A program made the translations under genes and the position numbers. DNA of 64,000 nt from Inia geoffrensis (Eukaryota; Chordata; Mammalia; Artiodactyla; Iniidae). This document shows, piece after piece, positions 33,721 to 46,839 of the stretch; the stretch's first letter is position 1, and each line of letters begins with the position of its first letter. The stretch lies in NCBI GenBank assembly GCA_036417435.1, contig CM070916.1:21646052-21710051 (forward strand). Reading direction: 5' to 3'. The notes beneath the pieces were generated by a model. That model was not told the origin of the DNA and did no database searches. It saw nothing but the letters and a program-made list of their open reading frames with translations.

Positions 33721-34461
33721 TTGATTTAAGCTATAAATATTCAACAGCTAAGATAATGCCTTGGGTCTATGAAAGCTTTTTCCGCCTTTGTATACAGTTA
33801 GGTAACCATATAGAAACCTGGAAAATGTAGGCTAAGGCCACAGGAGTGAATTCTACCTAATATAATTGGATGGAAATACGTACTTCATTTTCTTACTGCC
33901 ACTTGGCTGCATCCAGAAAATACAGCAGAGAACTGAGGCCTTAGAAGATGGATGAAAGAGCCACTACATAGGTTTTTGAGTAACTGCAGAGAGCTGAGCC
34001 CACCTCTTCACTCTGTCCCCACCCTCATGACCTGAGTGGGAAAAAGAAACAGCACATTGTTGTGTTAAAGCCTCTACATTTTTACTGTGTGTTTTATTAC
34101 AACTCACTTCCTTCTCTATGGTTGCTAAGTGTTCTACTAGTTCCCTAGTGACTAGAGATTGCATACGAACTCTAGAATAATGCTGTATATTATTTGTAAT
34201 GTAGTATAGATATTTAATGCTTAATATGACTAATTCTTATTCCACAGTATGGGCTTATTTTTTCAATTAATTATTTTTGCTGTCTTTATAAAATTCTGAG
34301 TTAAACATCTTTCCTTATATCTTTTATGAGAAATATTTGAACTAGGTGAATTCAACTGAGAATTGTGATCCGAATTCTGGAGGCTGGACTGGGTAGAGCA
34401 GCTCAGCAACAGGTTACTTATCTGCTAGTTACATTCATGAGCTAGATTGTCACCTAGAGAC
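33721..34461. other. Unclassified sequence
   Basis: Nothing recognised. Confidence 0.4.
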
Positions 34462-34471
34462 TGTTACTATT

Positions 34472-34676
34472 TTTTTTTTTTTTTGCGGTACGCGGGCTTC
34501 TCACTGATGTGGCTTCTCCCGTTGCGGAGCACAGGCTCCGGATGCGCAGGTTCAGTGGTCATGGCTCACCGGCCCAGCCGCTCCGCCGCATGTGGGATCT
34601 TCCCAGACCGGGGCACGAACCCGTGTCCCCTACGTCGGCAGGCGGACTCTCAACCACTGGGCCACCAGGGAAGCCC
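34472..34676 (-). mobile_element. CHR-2-like SINE
   Basis: Reverse copy with a T run (34471-34484), a GCGGTACGCGGGC start and a CCACCAGGGAAGCCC end. Target-site repeat TGTTACTATT at 34462-34471 and 34678-34687. Confidence 0.95.
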
Positions 34677-34687
34677 ATGTTACTATT

Positions 34688-36654
34688 ATTTTTGATGTAT
34701 TTTTGTAACTTTTTTGATTTTATGTGCTGCTGGTTTTATTATAATTCTTCCATTGTAAGCCTGATATTTATAATATTTTAATATAAGGCCTTAAATAATA
34801 TGTCATATTACCTATTTTTCTGTAGATGCTGATGTTTGAGTTTGTTTCCTGTTGACAATTTGCAACCTTCGATTAACATGAAGGCTGTTATATTTTCATA
34901 CATCTAATTTATTTAAGATCCATCCTAATTGTCATACAGAATCTTTGCAAATTGTTGATTTAAGACCCCTTGAACTGAGAATTTTCAACTATTGGGCACG
35001 AAGGAAAAATTTTACCTACTGACAAAAATATCCCAATCTGTGTGATGCCTCTTGTCAATTAACAATCGAATATTTTGAACTCTTGTTCTTTTACTAAGTA
35101 TTCTCAAAAGAAGGTTTCGTTTGCTCTTAAATTCCTTATTTTAAAGAAGAAATGCAGATATAATTGGCAAGAATAATTTGTATCATTTTTCCAATGCAAA
35201 AAGGATTAACAGTGGTACAGCAATAATTCAGTACATCCCAGTTAAACTAAAATTTACTTCATTAGGTTTTTACAGTTCCTACCATGCAAAGGCATAATTT
35301 CTAAGTTTCACAATCACTAACAAGTATATCTTTATTTAAAAAATAGCCTAACCCTATTTTACAGAAATTTTGTAAACTAAGGGTATTTTATTAGGTAGAA
35401 TTATTTTAGTGACATATTTGAAACAACACTAAAAGAGTGCTCAGTCTTTCAACTGGGTTTGCCTAAAGAACACTTACTACATAGGTCAGCTTATTAAATT
35501 TAAAATTCATGTTGCCATCCAAAAAGTTCCTTTTCTTAGAATACTTTACATTAAGCATTTACAGAAGATGGTGAGTTACATTTTGTTATATCATTTTATC
35601 AAGAAATATGGTATTTACTAAATCCTTTAAGTTTTAGATGGGCCCCAAAATGCTTATTTAACTCCAAAACTTACTTATCATTTAGAGACAGAGATACTAG
35701 TGATTAATATGGATTTCATTCCATGGTAAAAAAGATAAACCTGTAACTGAAATTGTGTATTGACTAGCATAAAAAAGTACTCCATATAGGGTACTACAGG
35801 TTCCTAAGGAAGTTCCTTCCTTCATGAAGGAACTATGTAAGCTAAGCCAAGTTTTATTCCAGTTGGCAATGAATTGCATCAGTCAATAGGAGCTAGCTGG
35901 CCAAACTTCTGTCTTCCAAAGTTTATAAAAATGTGGCCAACTGCTAATAATTCCTAGAAAAATTAAGAAATCTTCAATAGTAAGAACAGGTGGCAGATGT
36001 ACTACTGCTTTCCCAACTGAAATGTGCAATGTTTCAGTTTCTGCAGAAGCTCAAAGTTGCACAGTTGAGCACAGAGCCTAGCTTTATTCTTTTCCTAAGT
36101 TTCAAATTAGAGTAGTGAATAAAATTTCAGTTTTTATACTCAAAATTATTATTGAATGAAATGATATTGAAAAAGCAGCGATCAACCACCTTCTGGTAGT
36201 TTAAGCAGTTCCATTAAATTCAGTAGGAAAAGAGCTTATATATCCCAGCTAAGTCATATTGAAACTTTTTTTTAATCTAGGTTTTTTTTTTCACCCGTTT
36301 GTGGCTTGAATTGGTGACTTTCTTCATACTCAAGAAGCTAAACAAGCCTAATGAATCAAGAGAAAATCCTGGTTATTTAGCATCACAGAGGTAATGTATC
36401 TGAAGACCACTTGAAAGTCTTAGCAAGAGGCATTTTAGTATTCTGCTGGAGGCGACTGCAGCAAGTTCTATTGAAAATGATGATACTGAGATAACAAGTT
36501 TATAAACTGAGCTGTTTTCTCTCTTGCACAGTAAAATTTCATAAAAGAATAATAGCTTTCTTTTTTGTACCCACACCACTCTACTTAAGATCTCTGGCTT
36601 TTCCCCCTCTGCTGGGCCTCTAAAAGTGGTAGTCCCTTAGTCTTCTTGGACTCT
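34688..36654. other. Unclassified AT-rich sequence
   Basis: Nearly 2 kb without a recognised repeat or gene. No long open frame. Confidence 0.4.
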
Positions 36655-36965
36655 AACAAAACCGTAGACTGAGTGGCTTAAACAACAAACATTTATTGCT
36701 CACAATTCTGGAGGCTAAGAAGTCGAGATCAGGGGGCCAAGCTGGTCGAGTTCTCCTGAGAGGTCTCCTCCTAGTTTCCTTGAATAGCACAGAGGGAAAA
36801 AAAAAGAGGCTTCTCTCTTCCTTTTCTTATAAAGACACTAATTTCAAAATGAGACGTAACTACCTCCCAAAAGCCTCCACTTCAAATATCATTACACGAG
36901 GGCTTCAACATGTAAATTTAGGGGGGGAGGATATAAACATTCGGTCCATACTACGTCCTGCTTTG
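36655..36965 (-). mobile_element. MLT1-like (ERVL-MaLR) solitary LTR
   Basis: GACTGAGTGGCTTAAACAAC, TTATTGCTCACAATTCTGGAGGCTAAGAAGTC, TCTTATAAAGACACTAATTTC, CTACCTCCCAAAAGC and GGGCTTCAACATGTAAATTT through CGGTCCATACTACG match the reverse of a MaLR-type LTR. No internal retroviral sequence is attached, so it is an old LTR remnant. The 142-codon frame across it (36696-37124) is chance. Confidence 0.75.
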
Positions 36966-37109
36966 GGATCCCTTTGTTTTTTCGGTGGATATTTTCTTTC
37001 AACAGAATTATATATATTCCAGAAATCTTTATGTTTAAATGTTTACTCTGAATTTATAAGTCCAGCCCTGGCCATTAACTTAAACTCCAGAACTACATAC
37101 CTAATTACC

Positions 37110-38010
37110 TTAAGTTTAACATGATCTATGGATTCTTTCCTGCCCTTGTTTCTTACCTGCACCTTTGCCTCCCAGTCACAAATGGAGACGTGTACCTGTT
37201 TACTCAAGCCAAAATCTTAACAGCTATTCTTAATTCCTAGATCTCCATTACATCTCATATCCAACACTCTAAGGTGTTTTGTCAACTCTAAATGCAAAAC
37301 GCATTTTAAATCCTTCTGCTTCTCTACGCCTACTGTATTACCTCCCTAGTTTAATATTAACTCTAGTTTCCTAACAAGCTCTATAGTTTCCTAATTGGTC
37401 TTCTTGCTTCTATTACTCTTTCCTTGGTATCCATCACCACAAAACATCCAAAGGTAAGGCTAAAAAGCCAATTAGACTATTTGACTCCCCTCTTTAAAAC
37501 CATCTTATGTCTTCCCAATTATATTTTAAGTAAAAACAACACTTCTTACCTTGGTCTTCTATAAGGCCCTGTGTGATCTGGGTCCTGCTCACCTATCGGA
37601 ATGTTCTCACGCTTCCCACCGTATACCTCTGTCACTCACACTGGGACTTATTTCTGTTTTTCAAATATATCAAATTGCAACCTTGTTTTGGGGTCTTCAC
37701 ACTAACTATTGAGCTAGTGAGTGCCCAAAGCACTCTGACTCAGTTGATCACACAGCACCATTTTCTTAGCATTCAATTCTCAGTTTAAATATTACTCCTT
37801 TCAATGGCATCTTCACTAACCACTGCAATCTAAAATTGACCTTTAAGTCAACATTTATCATATCTTTTATCCTCCCTTTATCTTTCTATGGCCCGTCATT
37901 ATTTATCATTTTCTTACGTTATTTGCATGTTTATTTCTCCACATGTCTATAATCGCAGGCTGCCGAACACTCATAATACATGCACCCACCCCGAAAAGAA
38001 AATTTGTTGA
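37110..38010 (+). mobile_element. L2, long 3' fragment
   Basis: About 900 bases in order along L2: TTTCCTAATTGGTCTTCTTGCTTC, CTATTTGACTCCCCTCTTTAAAACC, TAAGGCCCTGTGTGATCTGG, CTCAGTTTAAATATTACTCC, TTCACTAACCACTGCAATCTAAAAT and TTTATTTCTCCACATGTC. The 3' tail is missing. It is the best preserved L2 in the window. Confidence 0.85.
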
Positions 38011-38859
38011 CTAAAGGAACAAGTCAATGAATATTATATGCCCGTTGGGGAACATAAAGTCAAGGGAGGTTTCCTGTGCTTTTATAGTAACATTTAAAGC
38101 AGGAGCTGCTTGAGATGCTTATATAATGGAGGGACCAGTAGAAAGCAAGCTGGAGATTCTGGAAAGCGCAATGATAATTGATAGAGCCTGGAGGTAGTAA
38201 AGAGACATTCAATGACTAGCACTGGAAAGAACAGTATGTATTTCTTCACAGGACTAGGAAAGAGGTAGATAAGGAAGAGTTTCAGTGTAGATGAGTATAT
38301 TGTTGTCAATATTGTGATCAGAGCCATTTCCCAGAAGGAGAAGCTAGTGCCAGAGGTAACCTCCTTTTTCTCTTCCCTTGCTCGTTATTTGGGAGCAAGA
38401 AATATGGCCTTAAAGGAGGATCAAGGAGAAGAGAGAACATTAAAGCACTGTTTACTCTGACGGAACTCTGCTCTTATCTTTTACAGTGGTCCCTTTGGAG
38501 ATTTAATTAAATATGCTGGCTACGATCTCTGTTTTGATTCCAACCCGATAGACATATTACAGACTCTCATCTTTCTCCACTTATATTTCTGCTATATTTT
38601 CCTCTTTTCATATACTTATTACTCTCATCCAGAATACCTTTGATGCTTTTCAATTCCGATTACTCTTCTTCTCAAACACAAACACTTTTTGATCTATTTA
38701 CTTCCGATTCATTTGATACTACCAGTTTCTTCCCTCTGTCAAATGGGATCTTCAAATGAAGCAATCCATGTGCTTCCTTGACTCACTGAAAATGTAACGT
38801 TTTTCTTTGAATCTATTGTTTACAATTCAGAGTATTATGATAGAGTAATGTATTTCCAC
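38011..38859. other. Unclassified sequence
   Basis: Nothing recognised with confidence. Confidence 0.4.
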
Positions 38860-39130
38860 TGTGTGGTTTCCACTGGGAAAAAAATAAACACTAGTAATAA
38901 AAGGAGAATTCGCCAATAATTAACAAATGATAGGCCAAACGGAAGTCATCCACTGTGATGGTTGAAGAAATTAGACCAGCAGGCCGCCGAGACTGTGCTG
39001 AATTAATCAGAGATGCACCATCACGTGGGACGACCTTTCAGTCCTAACCGCCTTAACAACAATTTGCATTTAAAGGTGGCAAAAATTAAAAGCATAAACT
39101 TGTTTCTCTTAGTTGACAAGTCCCACTACA
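38860..39130. other. Unique block with homeobox/octamer-like sites
   Basis: Not a known repeat. It holds CCAATAATTAAC (TAATTA core), ATTTGCAT (reverse octamer, 39062-39069), GAATTAATCAG, and CpGs in CAGGCCGCCGAGAC and ACGTGGGACGACC. Such clustering is seen in developmental enhancers but also arises by chance in AT-rich DNA. Confidence 0.25.
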
Positions 39131-39749
39131 CTTTTTTTGATTTTTCAATACAGTTAGAATCCCAGCATGGATCATTATCTGCAATGAAGAAGGAACTTAA
39201 AAGGTTTTCAGTGTTATCCTTGTATTTGTTCTTACAGAGGGGAACCCCTGCCCCACATCTGCTTCTGGGCCTTCTATTGAGCTCACAAAACTTCATATTT
39301 AAAAATGATATTCCCCAATATTGATGTCTATCTAGGAGCTGTGGCCAAATAATCCAAAGCAAATAGACTTTGCAACAATAACTGCTTTTGCTTTCAAATG
39401 AAAGAATAATCAGACTACAACAATCCATCTGCCACTTTCCTTCTCCTTTCTTTTCTGACAGGCTCTCAATGGAAGGACTTTAGAAGGACTTGGCCTCACT
39501 ACAGACCTGCAAGAGGCAGACGGAAGTTTAATCTGACTTTAGAAAAATAAATGACAAACTTGTTATTCTTTTGATTCTACGGGGAGCTATGAGATATATA
39601 TAAATACATACACTTACATGTCATTGCTAAAATCGTGAACGTTTTATTGTTAGATCTGTTAAAAGCAAACTACTGCTTCATCTTGTGAAATTCTGAACAG
39701 GTTCTAGAATCATCTAAAGTTTTTTTTCTATTGAACGTGCATTGTTTTT
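39131..39749. other. Unclassified sequence
   Basis: Frames of about 100 codons on both strands at 39013-39428 show no known domain. Confidence 0.4.
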
Positions 39750-39990
39750 GCTTTATTAAACTATAACTACTATTTATTAGGTAATTTAAAAGCTACTATG
39801 AATTAAGTAATAAAAAACCATACATAGATCATCTTACTCAATTTCCCACAACTTGCCAGAAAGTTAAAATGCCATTATTGACATTTCATGGATGTGGAAA
39901 CTCATGCTCATAAAGGTAGGATAAGTGGCTCAAGGGAGAAGGGCAAGTTAGTCTTAGAAATTCAAGTTAGTCTTGTATCCAATCTGACTC
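39750..39990 (-). mobile_element. MIR
   Basis: CTACTATTTATTAGG...ATAGATCATCTTACTCAATTTCCCACAAC...GCCATTATTGACATTTCATGGATGTGGAAACTCATGCTCA...AATCTGACTCTAA is the reverse of MIR across most of its length, with one local insertion. Confidence 0.72.
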
Positions 39991-42900
39991 TAATATTTAT
40001 TATTTTAATCGAAATACTATATTGATAATGCTATTGTTAACTCTCCTATGTTATCACTGAATATTTAAATTCTTCACGAGGTTATGATGATTAAACAGTT
40101 TTTAATGATACAATTGGCATGTGAGTCTCAGACCCCAAGATGGTACAATGCTACCATTTGGCTTAGATCTCCAAATTTTGTTTAAAAAGAGCCATACTTC
40201 AACAAATGTGCACTTCCTTGTTGGTATATTATATGAACTATTTTACTGTAGTAATATCTTATATATACTTCAAAACTTACTGTTGAAAATAATACTGAAT
40301 AATATAGAGACGAAATGTATAACTTTAAAGCCAAGTTTCATTACATTTAACATATTACATTTTTGTAATGTTGAGAAAAAAATATTCTTCATTACTTTTA
40401 AGTGTTTATTTTTAATAGAGCACAGTGATTTGGAAGTCTGGTTCTAGGTTTGGTTTAATTTATTCATTAGTTTAATAACCATCATAACTGAAAGAGGTAC
40501 CTCACAGAAATATTAATTCAAGTGAAATGATTGAATTGTAGACTATACTGAATAAATATTGATACGATGATGCAAAAGATTTTGTTCAAATATGGCTGGT
40601 TGATTTTCATCTTCCTTGATGGTTGTTTTTCTACAAACAGATCATTTAAAATTCACTGTAGTGTTTATATGGAAGATCTAGAAATGTCTGATTCTCAAGT
40701 AGTTTAGAAAACTGCTTCCATGTATTTGAACCATGGAGATCTGATAATTTTTTGCATTGACAAAAAAAGCACACTGATTTCAGTTACAGAATCAAATACT
40801 CAAATACTACAGGTATTTTTCTAAATTCTTTCTACTTATTAGCAAGAGTTATCTACTAAACAGAGATTTTTGTCAAACACTGATCAAATGACACTTTTGC
40901 CATGAAGGGATAGATGAGGCACCCTTATGTTCTGAAACACTATGCTAGGTAGCATATCCTGTGATTGGTACCACAGAAAATGTCGGCTGATTTGAAACAT
41001 TTGTCATTTTTTTGAAGGTGTTATCTTTAATTTTATCAACCCTATAGAGTTCCTTGCCAGAAGTCAATGAGTGAATATTTGGGTACTACAAAAGATTTTC
41101 TTGAAAACTCTTATTACAAACTATTGTTAAATTTCTTTTTGCTGATCATCTTATTCTCAGTTAATTACTGCCAATACACAGTTAATCTATCTTCAAAGTA
41201 CACTTCTTTTAATACTCTTACTGAAATTCTCCTAGCCTGAATTAACAAAGAATAAAAAGAAATGTCTTGTATACCTTAATAAAATAAGAAAAACTAGAAA
41301 TGTCTTTGATTTTTAACTAGAGCACTGAAAAATAGAGGCATAGATGTTTATTCATTTCAATATGACAGGAGTCCGTGTAAATTAATTCACAATAAATACT
41401 TCCAATTTTGATTATTTCACGTTTTTGCCAAAGCTTTGGATATAAAAGAATTACACATTCTCCCACATTTCACTGTCAATTTTTCCTAAAGGGTGGTTTC
41501 CAGAAGGTTTGGAAATGAAAGGAGCCCTAATCCTGTTGATTGGTACCTGTAGGAAAGCAAACCCTGTGGATTTCCTCACTCCTCGTAGAAGAACAAATTC
41601 AAGGGTAGACATCATACTCTCCCTGTCCCTCTGAACCTAAAATGGTCTTCTTCCCAGTGACCCTTTCAAGACACAGCACTGTGACCCTGCTGCTCCGTGG
41701 TGCCTCCCAACATCTGTGTGGAAGACAGACGCCCGGATGCAGCAATGTGGCCCTCAGCCAGGAACTCGGTCACAGTCATTCCACCCCATGCTGGCCTTGT
41801 TCAATTTATGAACAAAACCAAAGGCCTGAAGACTCTAATAATAGGAATGAGGACTGTACTACCAGTGAGCAGAAGTGAAATGAACCTTTCAGAGCCAGAA
41901 GCTATAAAGCCAATTGGCTCAACTCCACAGAAAACAGATTCTAAGTGTGTTAATTGAGCATAAATCAATGTGAATGCAGTAATGATCCATGTGAATTTTA
42001 GATGACTGACTGTATCATTCATTGCCAAGGCATGAAGAGGAGCCACTCCCCTTCTCTTCTAAATGATTATTGAAAATACAGAAAAGCTCACTGGATATTG
42101 GCTTAGGGGAAATGGAAAAAGCAGAAGAAGTGGGGGAGAGTAACTCATCAACATCTGGAATACTAAAATCCAGGAGATAACTTTCTCAAAAACCGTTCCT
42201 TATTTGCTTAATATAGCATTTGTAGCACAGTTATTTCTCAGAGCTATTTCTTTCTGTCTTAATTACAAGATGTATCTTATCTACTGAAATTTTCACAGAT
42301 AACCATCTTTGAAAACTTATCTATTATTGGATTATTCATTTAAAAATGCATTTGAAGTGGCTAGACTTTCTGTAGTTTCTCCCACTTGTCATTAATGTAT
42401 TTACGGTGACTTGGAAATAGGAAAAGATACATTTTTCACAAAACAAAATGAAACAGGGAAAAAAAGTCCCACCTAGAACCCAATGATTAAGCTATTGCGA
42501 GGACAGAATCTGGAAGATATTTCAATGAAATGTAAGGTGAATGGGTTGGATTGAGCAAAATTGTCAATAGCTCATTAATACCTGCTTTGTTACTGAAAGT
42601 AGGACAAGCCTGCTGGTCTCCAAGAAGGTCAGGAGCTACTTTATTCCTTTCCTACCAATGGATTCTAGCCCAGACACCCAAGGTACAAACCAACCAGAAA
42701 TGCAGTCCTCCCCTGAAATTTACAACAGTAATGCTGCACTTTGAGACTCTCAGCTGCCCACTTCATTGTCACCGTATGACTAGCAGAGCCTGGTGAGAGG
42801 TAAAATGACCACGGGGAAAGCTCCGCAGGAGATTATGGAGTTAGGAAGGGGTGGGGAACCACACAGGCTGTGAATTGCAGTTCTCCTTTACTCCACTTGT

Positions 42901-43243
42901 GGCAAATGTCAAAGGACTAATCAGAGATAGGAGACAAACTCAGGCAACAAAATGACTTTTTAGAGAATGTGCATTTCTTTTGGTTAAAAGGAAAGTAAAA
43001 CAAAGAAAGAAGCATGGAGTTTGTGGGGAAAAAAGCCCAAACAAACATGGGAGAACTATGAGAGGAAATACAAATTCCAAAAAATATTCACAGAAATTAT
43101 ATACCCTGGGACAAAGTGGTATTACAAGCAATAGAAAACATCTTAAAATGTTTGCATTTTTTGTAGAACGTATGGCAGACTTACCTGAAATAAATATAAA
43201 AATTGATTAATAAAGAGACTCCTAGATAAATAACATAGTAATT
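39991..43243. other. Long unclassified stretch
   Basis: No repeat or gene recognised over about 3.2 kb. 41470-42060 is the most complex part. It has overlapping frames of about 80 codons (41642-41878, 41697-41957 and 41801-42046 minus), none with a domain I know or with exon-like boundaries. Confidence 0.4.
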
Positions 43244-43256
43244 AAAAGTGGAATTG

Positions 43257-43464
43257 GGGCTTCCCTGGTGGCGCAGTGGTTGAGAGTCTGCCTGCCGATA
43301 CAGGGGACACGGGTTCGTGCCCCGGTCCAGGAGGATCCCACATGCTGCGGAGCGGCTGGGCCCGTGAGCCATGGCCGCTGAGCCTGTGCGCCCGGAGCCT
43401 GTGCTCTGCAACGGGAGAGGCCACAGCAGTGAGAGGCCCACGTATCACAAAAAAAAAAAAAAAA
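43257..43464 (+). mobile_element. CHR-2-like SINE
   Basis: Starts GGGCTTCCCTGGTGGCGCAG, has GGGTTCGTGCCCC as B box and a long A tail. Target-site duplication AAAAGTGGAATTG at 43244-43256 and 43465-43477. Confidence 0.96.
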
Positions 43465-43477
43465 AAAAGTGGAATTG

Positions 43478-43884
43478 TTAAGAGATATTTATGGAAAAAT
43501 ACAAAAATGGAAAAAGACAGCATAATTAAAATCTAAATTTGTGCCAGTAGGAAAGAGTGGGTCCTACAGTAAATCCAATTGGTGCTACGAAGGGCAACTT
43601 TCAGATATTCTCCCAGACTGCAAACCACCAATAGTAAAAAGAGAGAGAGAACAGAGCTATAGGAGGTGAAAGACAGAAAACTGACTCTAAAAATAGCAGA
43701 CTCAAAAAATAAATTAAAATATCAGACTCATCAGAGAAAATGCCAGAGTAATTAAAATAGAAAAAAAATAAGAATATAATTGAAATCTCCATTCAATTAA
43801 AAAAGCCAAACTAAGCACATCAACCAAACCCTAAGCTTTCAGATGAAACCCTAGTCCTATGATATCCCTTCCGTAAGATATCAA
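43478..43884. other. Unclassified A-rich sequence
   Basis: May be part of an old L1 or HAL1 because it is A-rich on the plus strand, but no diagnostic block was found. Confidence 0.35.
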
Positions 43885-44401
43885 TCTATAAATGTCCATC
43901 GACAGAGGAATGGATAAAGAAGATGTGGTACGTATATACAGTGGAATATTACTTAGCTATAAAGAAGAATGAAATAATGCCATTTGCAGCAACATGGATG
44001 GACCTAGAGATTATCATACTAAATGAAGTCAGAGAAAGACAAATGTCATATATCACTTATATGTGGAATCTAAAAAAATGGTACCAATGAACCTATTTAC
44101 AAAACAGAATTAGAGTCACAGATGTAGAAAACAAACTTACGGTTACCAAGGGGGAAAGGGGAGGGGATAAATTGGGAGAATGGGATTGATATATACACAC
44201 TACTATATATAAAATAAATAACTAATAAGGACCTCCTGTATAGCACAGGGGAATTCTACTCAATACTCTGTAATGACCTATATAGGAATAGAATCTAAAA
44301 AAGAGTGGATATATGTATATGTATAACTGATTCACTTTGCTGTATAGCAGAAACACAAAATTGTAAATCAACTATACTCCAATAAAAATTAATTTTTAAA
44401 A
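43885..44401 (+). mobile_element. L1 3' end, 5'-truncated
   Basis: Begins in the last part of ORF2 (AAATGTCCATCGACAGAGG, AATGGATAAAGAAGATGTGG, ATGGAATATTACTTAGC) and runs through the full 3' UTR to CAACTATACTCCAATAAAAATT. It aligns by eye with 45985-46495. Confidence 0.93.
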
Positions 44402-45388
44402 ATGTCATTTCATGGAGAGTCCACCCTAAAAAAGAAGCTATCAATGTAGAACTTACTGATGGTTTTAATGAAAGTCATAAAATTAAATTAAAATGATGAG
44501 AACAATTTATTTCATTGTTCAGAAAGGCTCACACACTTATAGTACGAACTTCTCCCCCAGCTCTCTACATTCCCTAGAGGAATGAACTGGGGCTCCAACA
44601 GAATGAACACCTTAAAACTAATGCTGAGAAGCCATGGATTGGTAGGGTCTGACACTGGGGATGCTACTTTCACCTTTACTTATGTCTCACTCCTTAGTTG
44701 AGATGAATGAATTTGCCTCGGCCATTATAAGTGGAAATTTCATCTATGCCACTGGTCCTTCTGAGACAGAGAAGCCAGAGCCGTGCGAGTCCATTTAAGG
44801 TAACACAGAGGCAGATTCATTAACATCGTTTCCTGCAAACGTTTCCTGATCCCAGGAGGGGAGTACATATTTCACGAGCTCAGTGATACAAAACTGAAAA
44901 TCCTGAGACTTATGTCAAGTGTAATTGTGAAGACCACAATGCAAGTCAGCAGAGAATACATTCCTAAAGAATGTGCAAGGTGGCTCTCTGAAGTTGTTCG
45001 TTTGTACCTGGCCCCGCCTTTCTACTACTCTCCAAACCCTCTTCACACTAGGTGCTCTTTAAGGGCCTTTGTTTAATCTTAGAAAAAAATACTTCGTTTT
45101 TTTTTTTCAGCATAAAGCTACTGCCCCCACAACTTACCCATTGTCATCCCAGTTTATCACTTCTTCAGTTCTACCAATAATGTTATCTACTCAAAGTCCC
45201 AATACAGATTAACTGATCTGACACTCAATTCTAGGCAACAGAGTTACAGGATAGTATAAAAGGGATGTTTCCAATAAAGCACTTTAAGACAAAATTTGTC
45301 TCTACCACATTCCCAACTACTCCCTTTAACTCACGCCTTTTATTCTAACCCACTGGCTTCTTAGCAGAGGCTGGAAAGATTTTTAATA
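44402..45388. other. Unclassified sequence
   Basis: Moderately complex and unique; no gene or family recognised. Confidence 0.4.
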
Positions 45389-45398
45389 AAAATAAAAC

Positions 45399-46505
45399 GG
45401 CCAGGGCTTCCCTGGTGGCGCAGTGGTTGAGAGTCCGCCTGCCGATGCAGGGGACACGGGTTCGTGCCCTGGTCTGGGAAGATCCCACATGCCACGGAGC
45501 AGCTAGGCCCGTGAGCCATGGCTGCTGAACCTGCACGTCCGGAGCCTGTGCTCCGCAATGGGAGAGGCCACAACAGTGAGAGGCCCAAGTACCGCAAAAA
45601 AAAAATAAAAAAAATAAAACGGCCAAAAAGCACATGAAAATATGCACAAACATCGCTAATTATTAGAGAAATGCAAATCAAAACTACAATATGGTATAAC
45701 CTCATGGCGGTCAGAGTGCCCATCATCAAAAAAATCTACAAACAATAAATGCTGGAGAGGGTGTGGAAAAAAGGGAACCCTCCTACACTGTTGGTGGGAA
45801 TGTAAATTGGTACAGGCACAATGGAGAACAGTACGGAAGTTCCTTAAAAAACTAAAACAGAGCTTACCATATGATCCAGCAATCCCACTCCTGGGCATAC
45901 ATCCAGAGAAAACCATAATTCAAAAAGATACATGCACCCCAATTTTCACTGCAGCACTATTTACAATAGCCAGGACATGGAAGCAACATAAATGTCCATC
46001 AACAGAGGAATGGATGAAGAAGATGTGGCACATATATACAATGGAATATTACTCCATAATAAAGAAGAAAAAATTCACACCATTTGCAGCTATGTGGATG
46101 GACCCAGAGATTGTCATACTGAGTGAAGTCAGACAGAGAAAGACAAATAACATATGACATTGCTTATATGTGGAATCTGAAAAATGGCACAAATGAACTT
46201 ATTTACCAAACAGAAATAGAGTCACAGATGTAGAAAAATAAACTTATGGTTACCAATGGGGAAGGGGAGAGGGGTAACGTGGGAGATGGGGATTGACATA
46301 TACACACTAGTATATACAAAATAGATCACTAATAAGGACCTACTGTATAGCACAGGGAACTCAACTCAATACTCTGTAATGACCTATTTAGGAATAGAAT
46401 CTAAAAAAGAGTGGATATATGTATAACTGATTCACTTTGCTGTACAGCAGAAACTAACAGTATCATAAATCAACTATACTCCAATAAAAATTAATTAAAA
46501 AAACT
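45399..46505 (+). mobile_element. L1 3' end, 5'-truncated, with a SINE at its edge
   Basis: After the SINE (45404-45610) the sequence GGCCAAAAAGCACATGAAAA begins the ORF2 C-terminal part. It includes GCTGGAGAGGGTGTGG (cysteine region), then the 116-codon frame 45807-46157 ([18 protein letters not shown]..., TRTWKQHKCPST-type end). The 3' UTR follows to the CCAATAAAAATTAATT tail. The 5' edge lies inside the SINE target repeat. Confidence 0.92.
45404..45610 (+). mobile_element. CHR-2-like SINE
   Basis: Starts GGGCTTCCCTGGTGGCGCAG; the tail is A9 TA A6 T-like. The target-site duplication AAAATAAAACGGCCA is exact at 45389-45403 and 45611-45625. Confidence 0.96.
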
Positions 46506-46824
46506 AAAATATAAATAAATATTTGTAAATATTTTAAAATACATCAATAAAAACCACCACAGGATAAAATAAGGAAAAGGAAAAAAGTTAGGTTCACCTA
46601 AAAACCATTTTTAAGGCAAAGGCAATGAGTACAGAGGCAATTAGTACAGAAAATGGTACTGTCAATTATATTTTTAAAATTGTATTGGTTTCTTTTTTTA
46701 ATAACTGTTGGATTAAAATGGTATCCCTTATTTATATCATTTATAACACATTATAGATATTATATTATTCCCTACTTATATGTATAATACACTTATATTA
46801 TTTATACCCAAAATAACATGCTTC
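46506..46824. other. Unclassified AT-rich sequence
   Basis: Nothing recognised; GGCAATGAGTACAGA / GGCAATTAGTACAGA is a small direct repeat at 46621-46650. Confidence 0.4.
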
Positions 46825-46839
46825 AAAATCACTTATATA

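Noticed and set aside
36696..37124. 142-codon plus-strand frame
   Set aside because: It is antisense to an MLT1-like LTR and runs into the L2; no domain.
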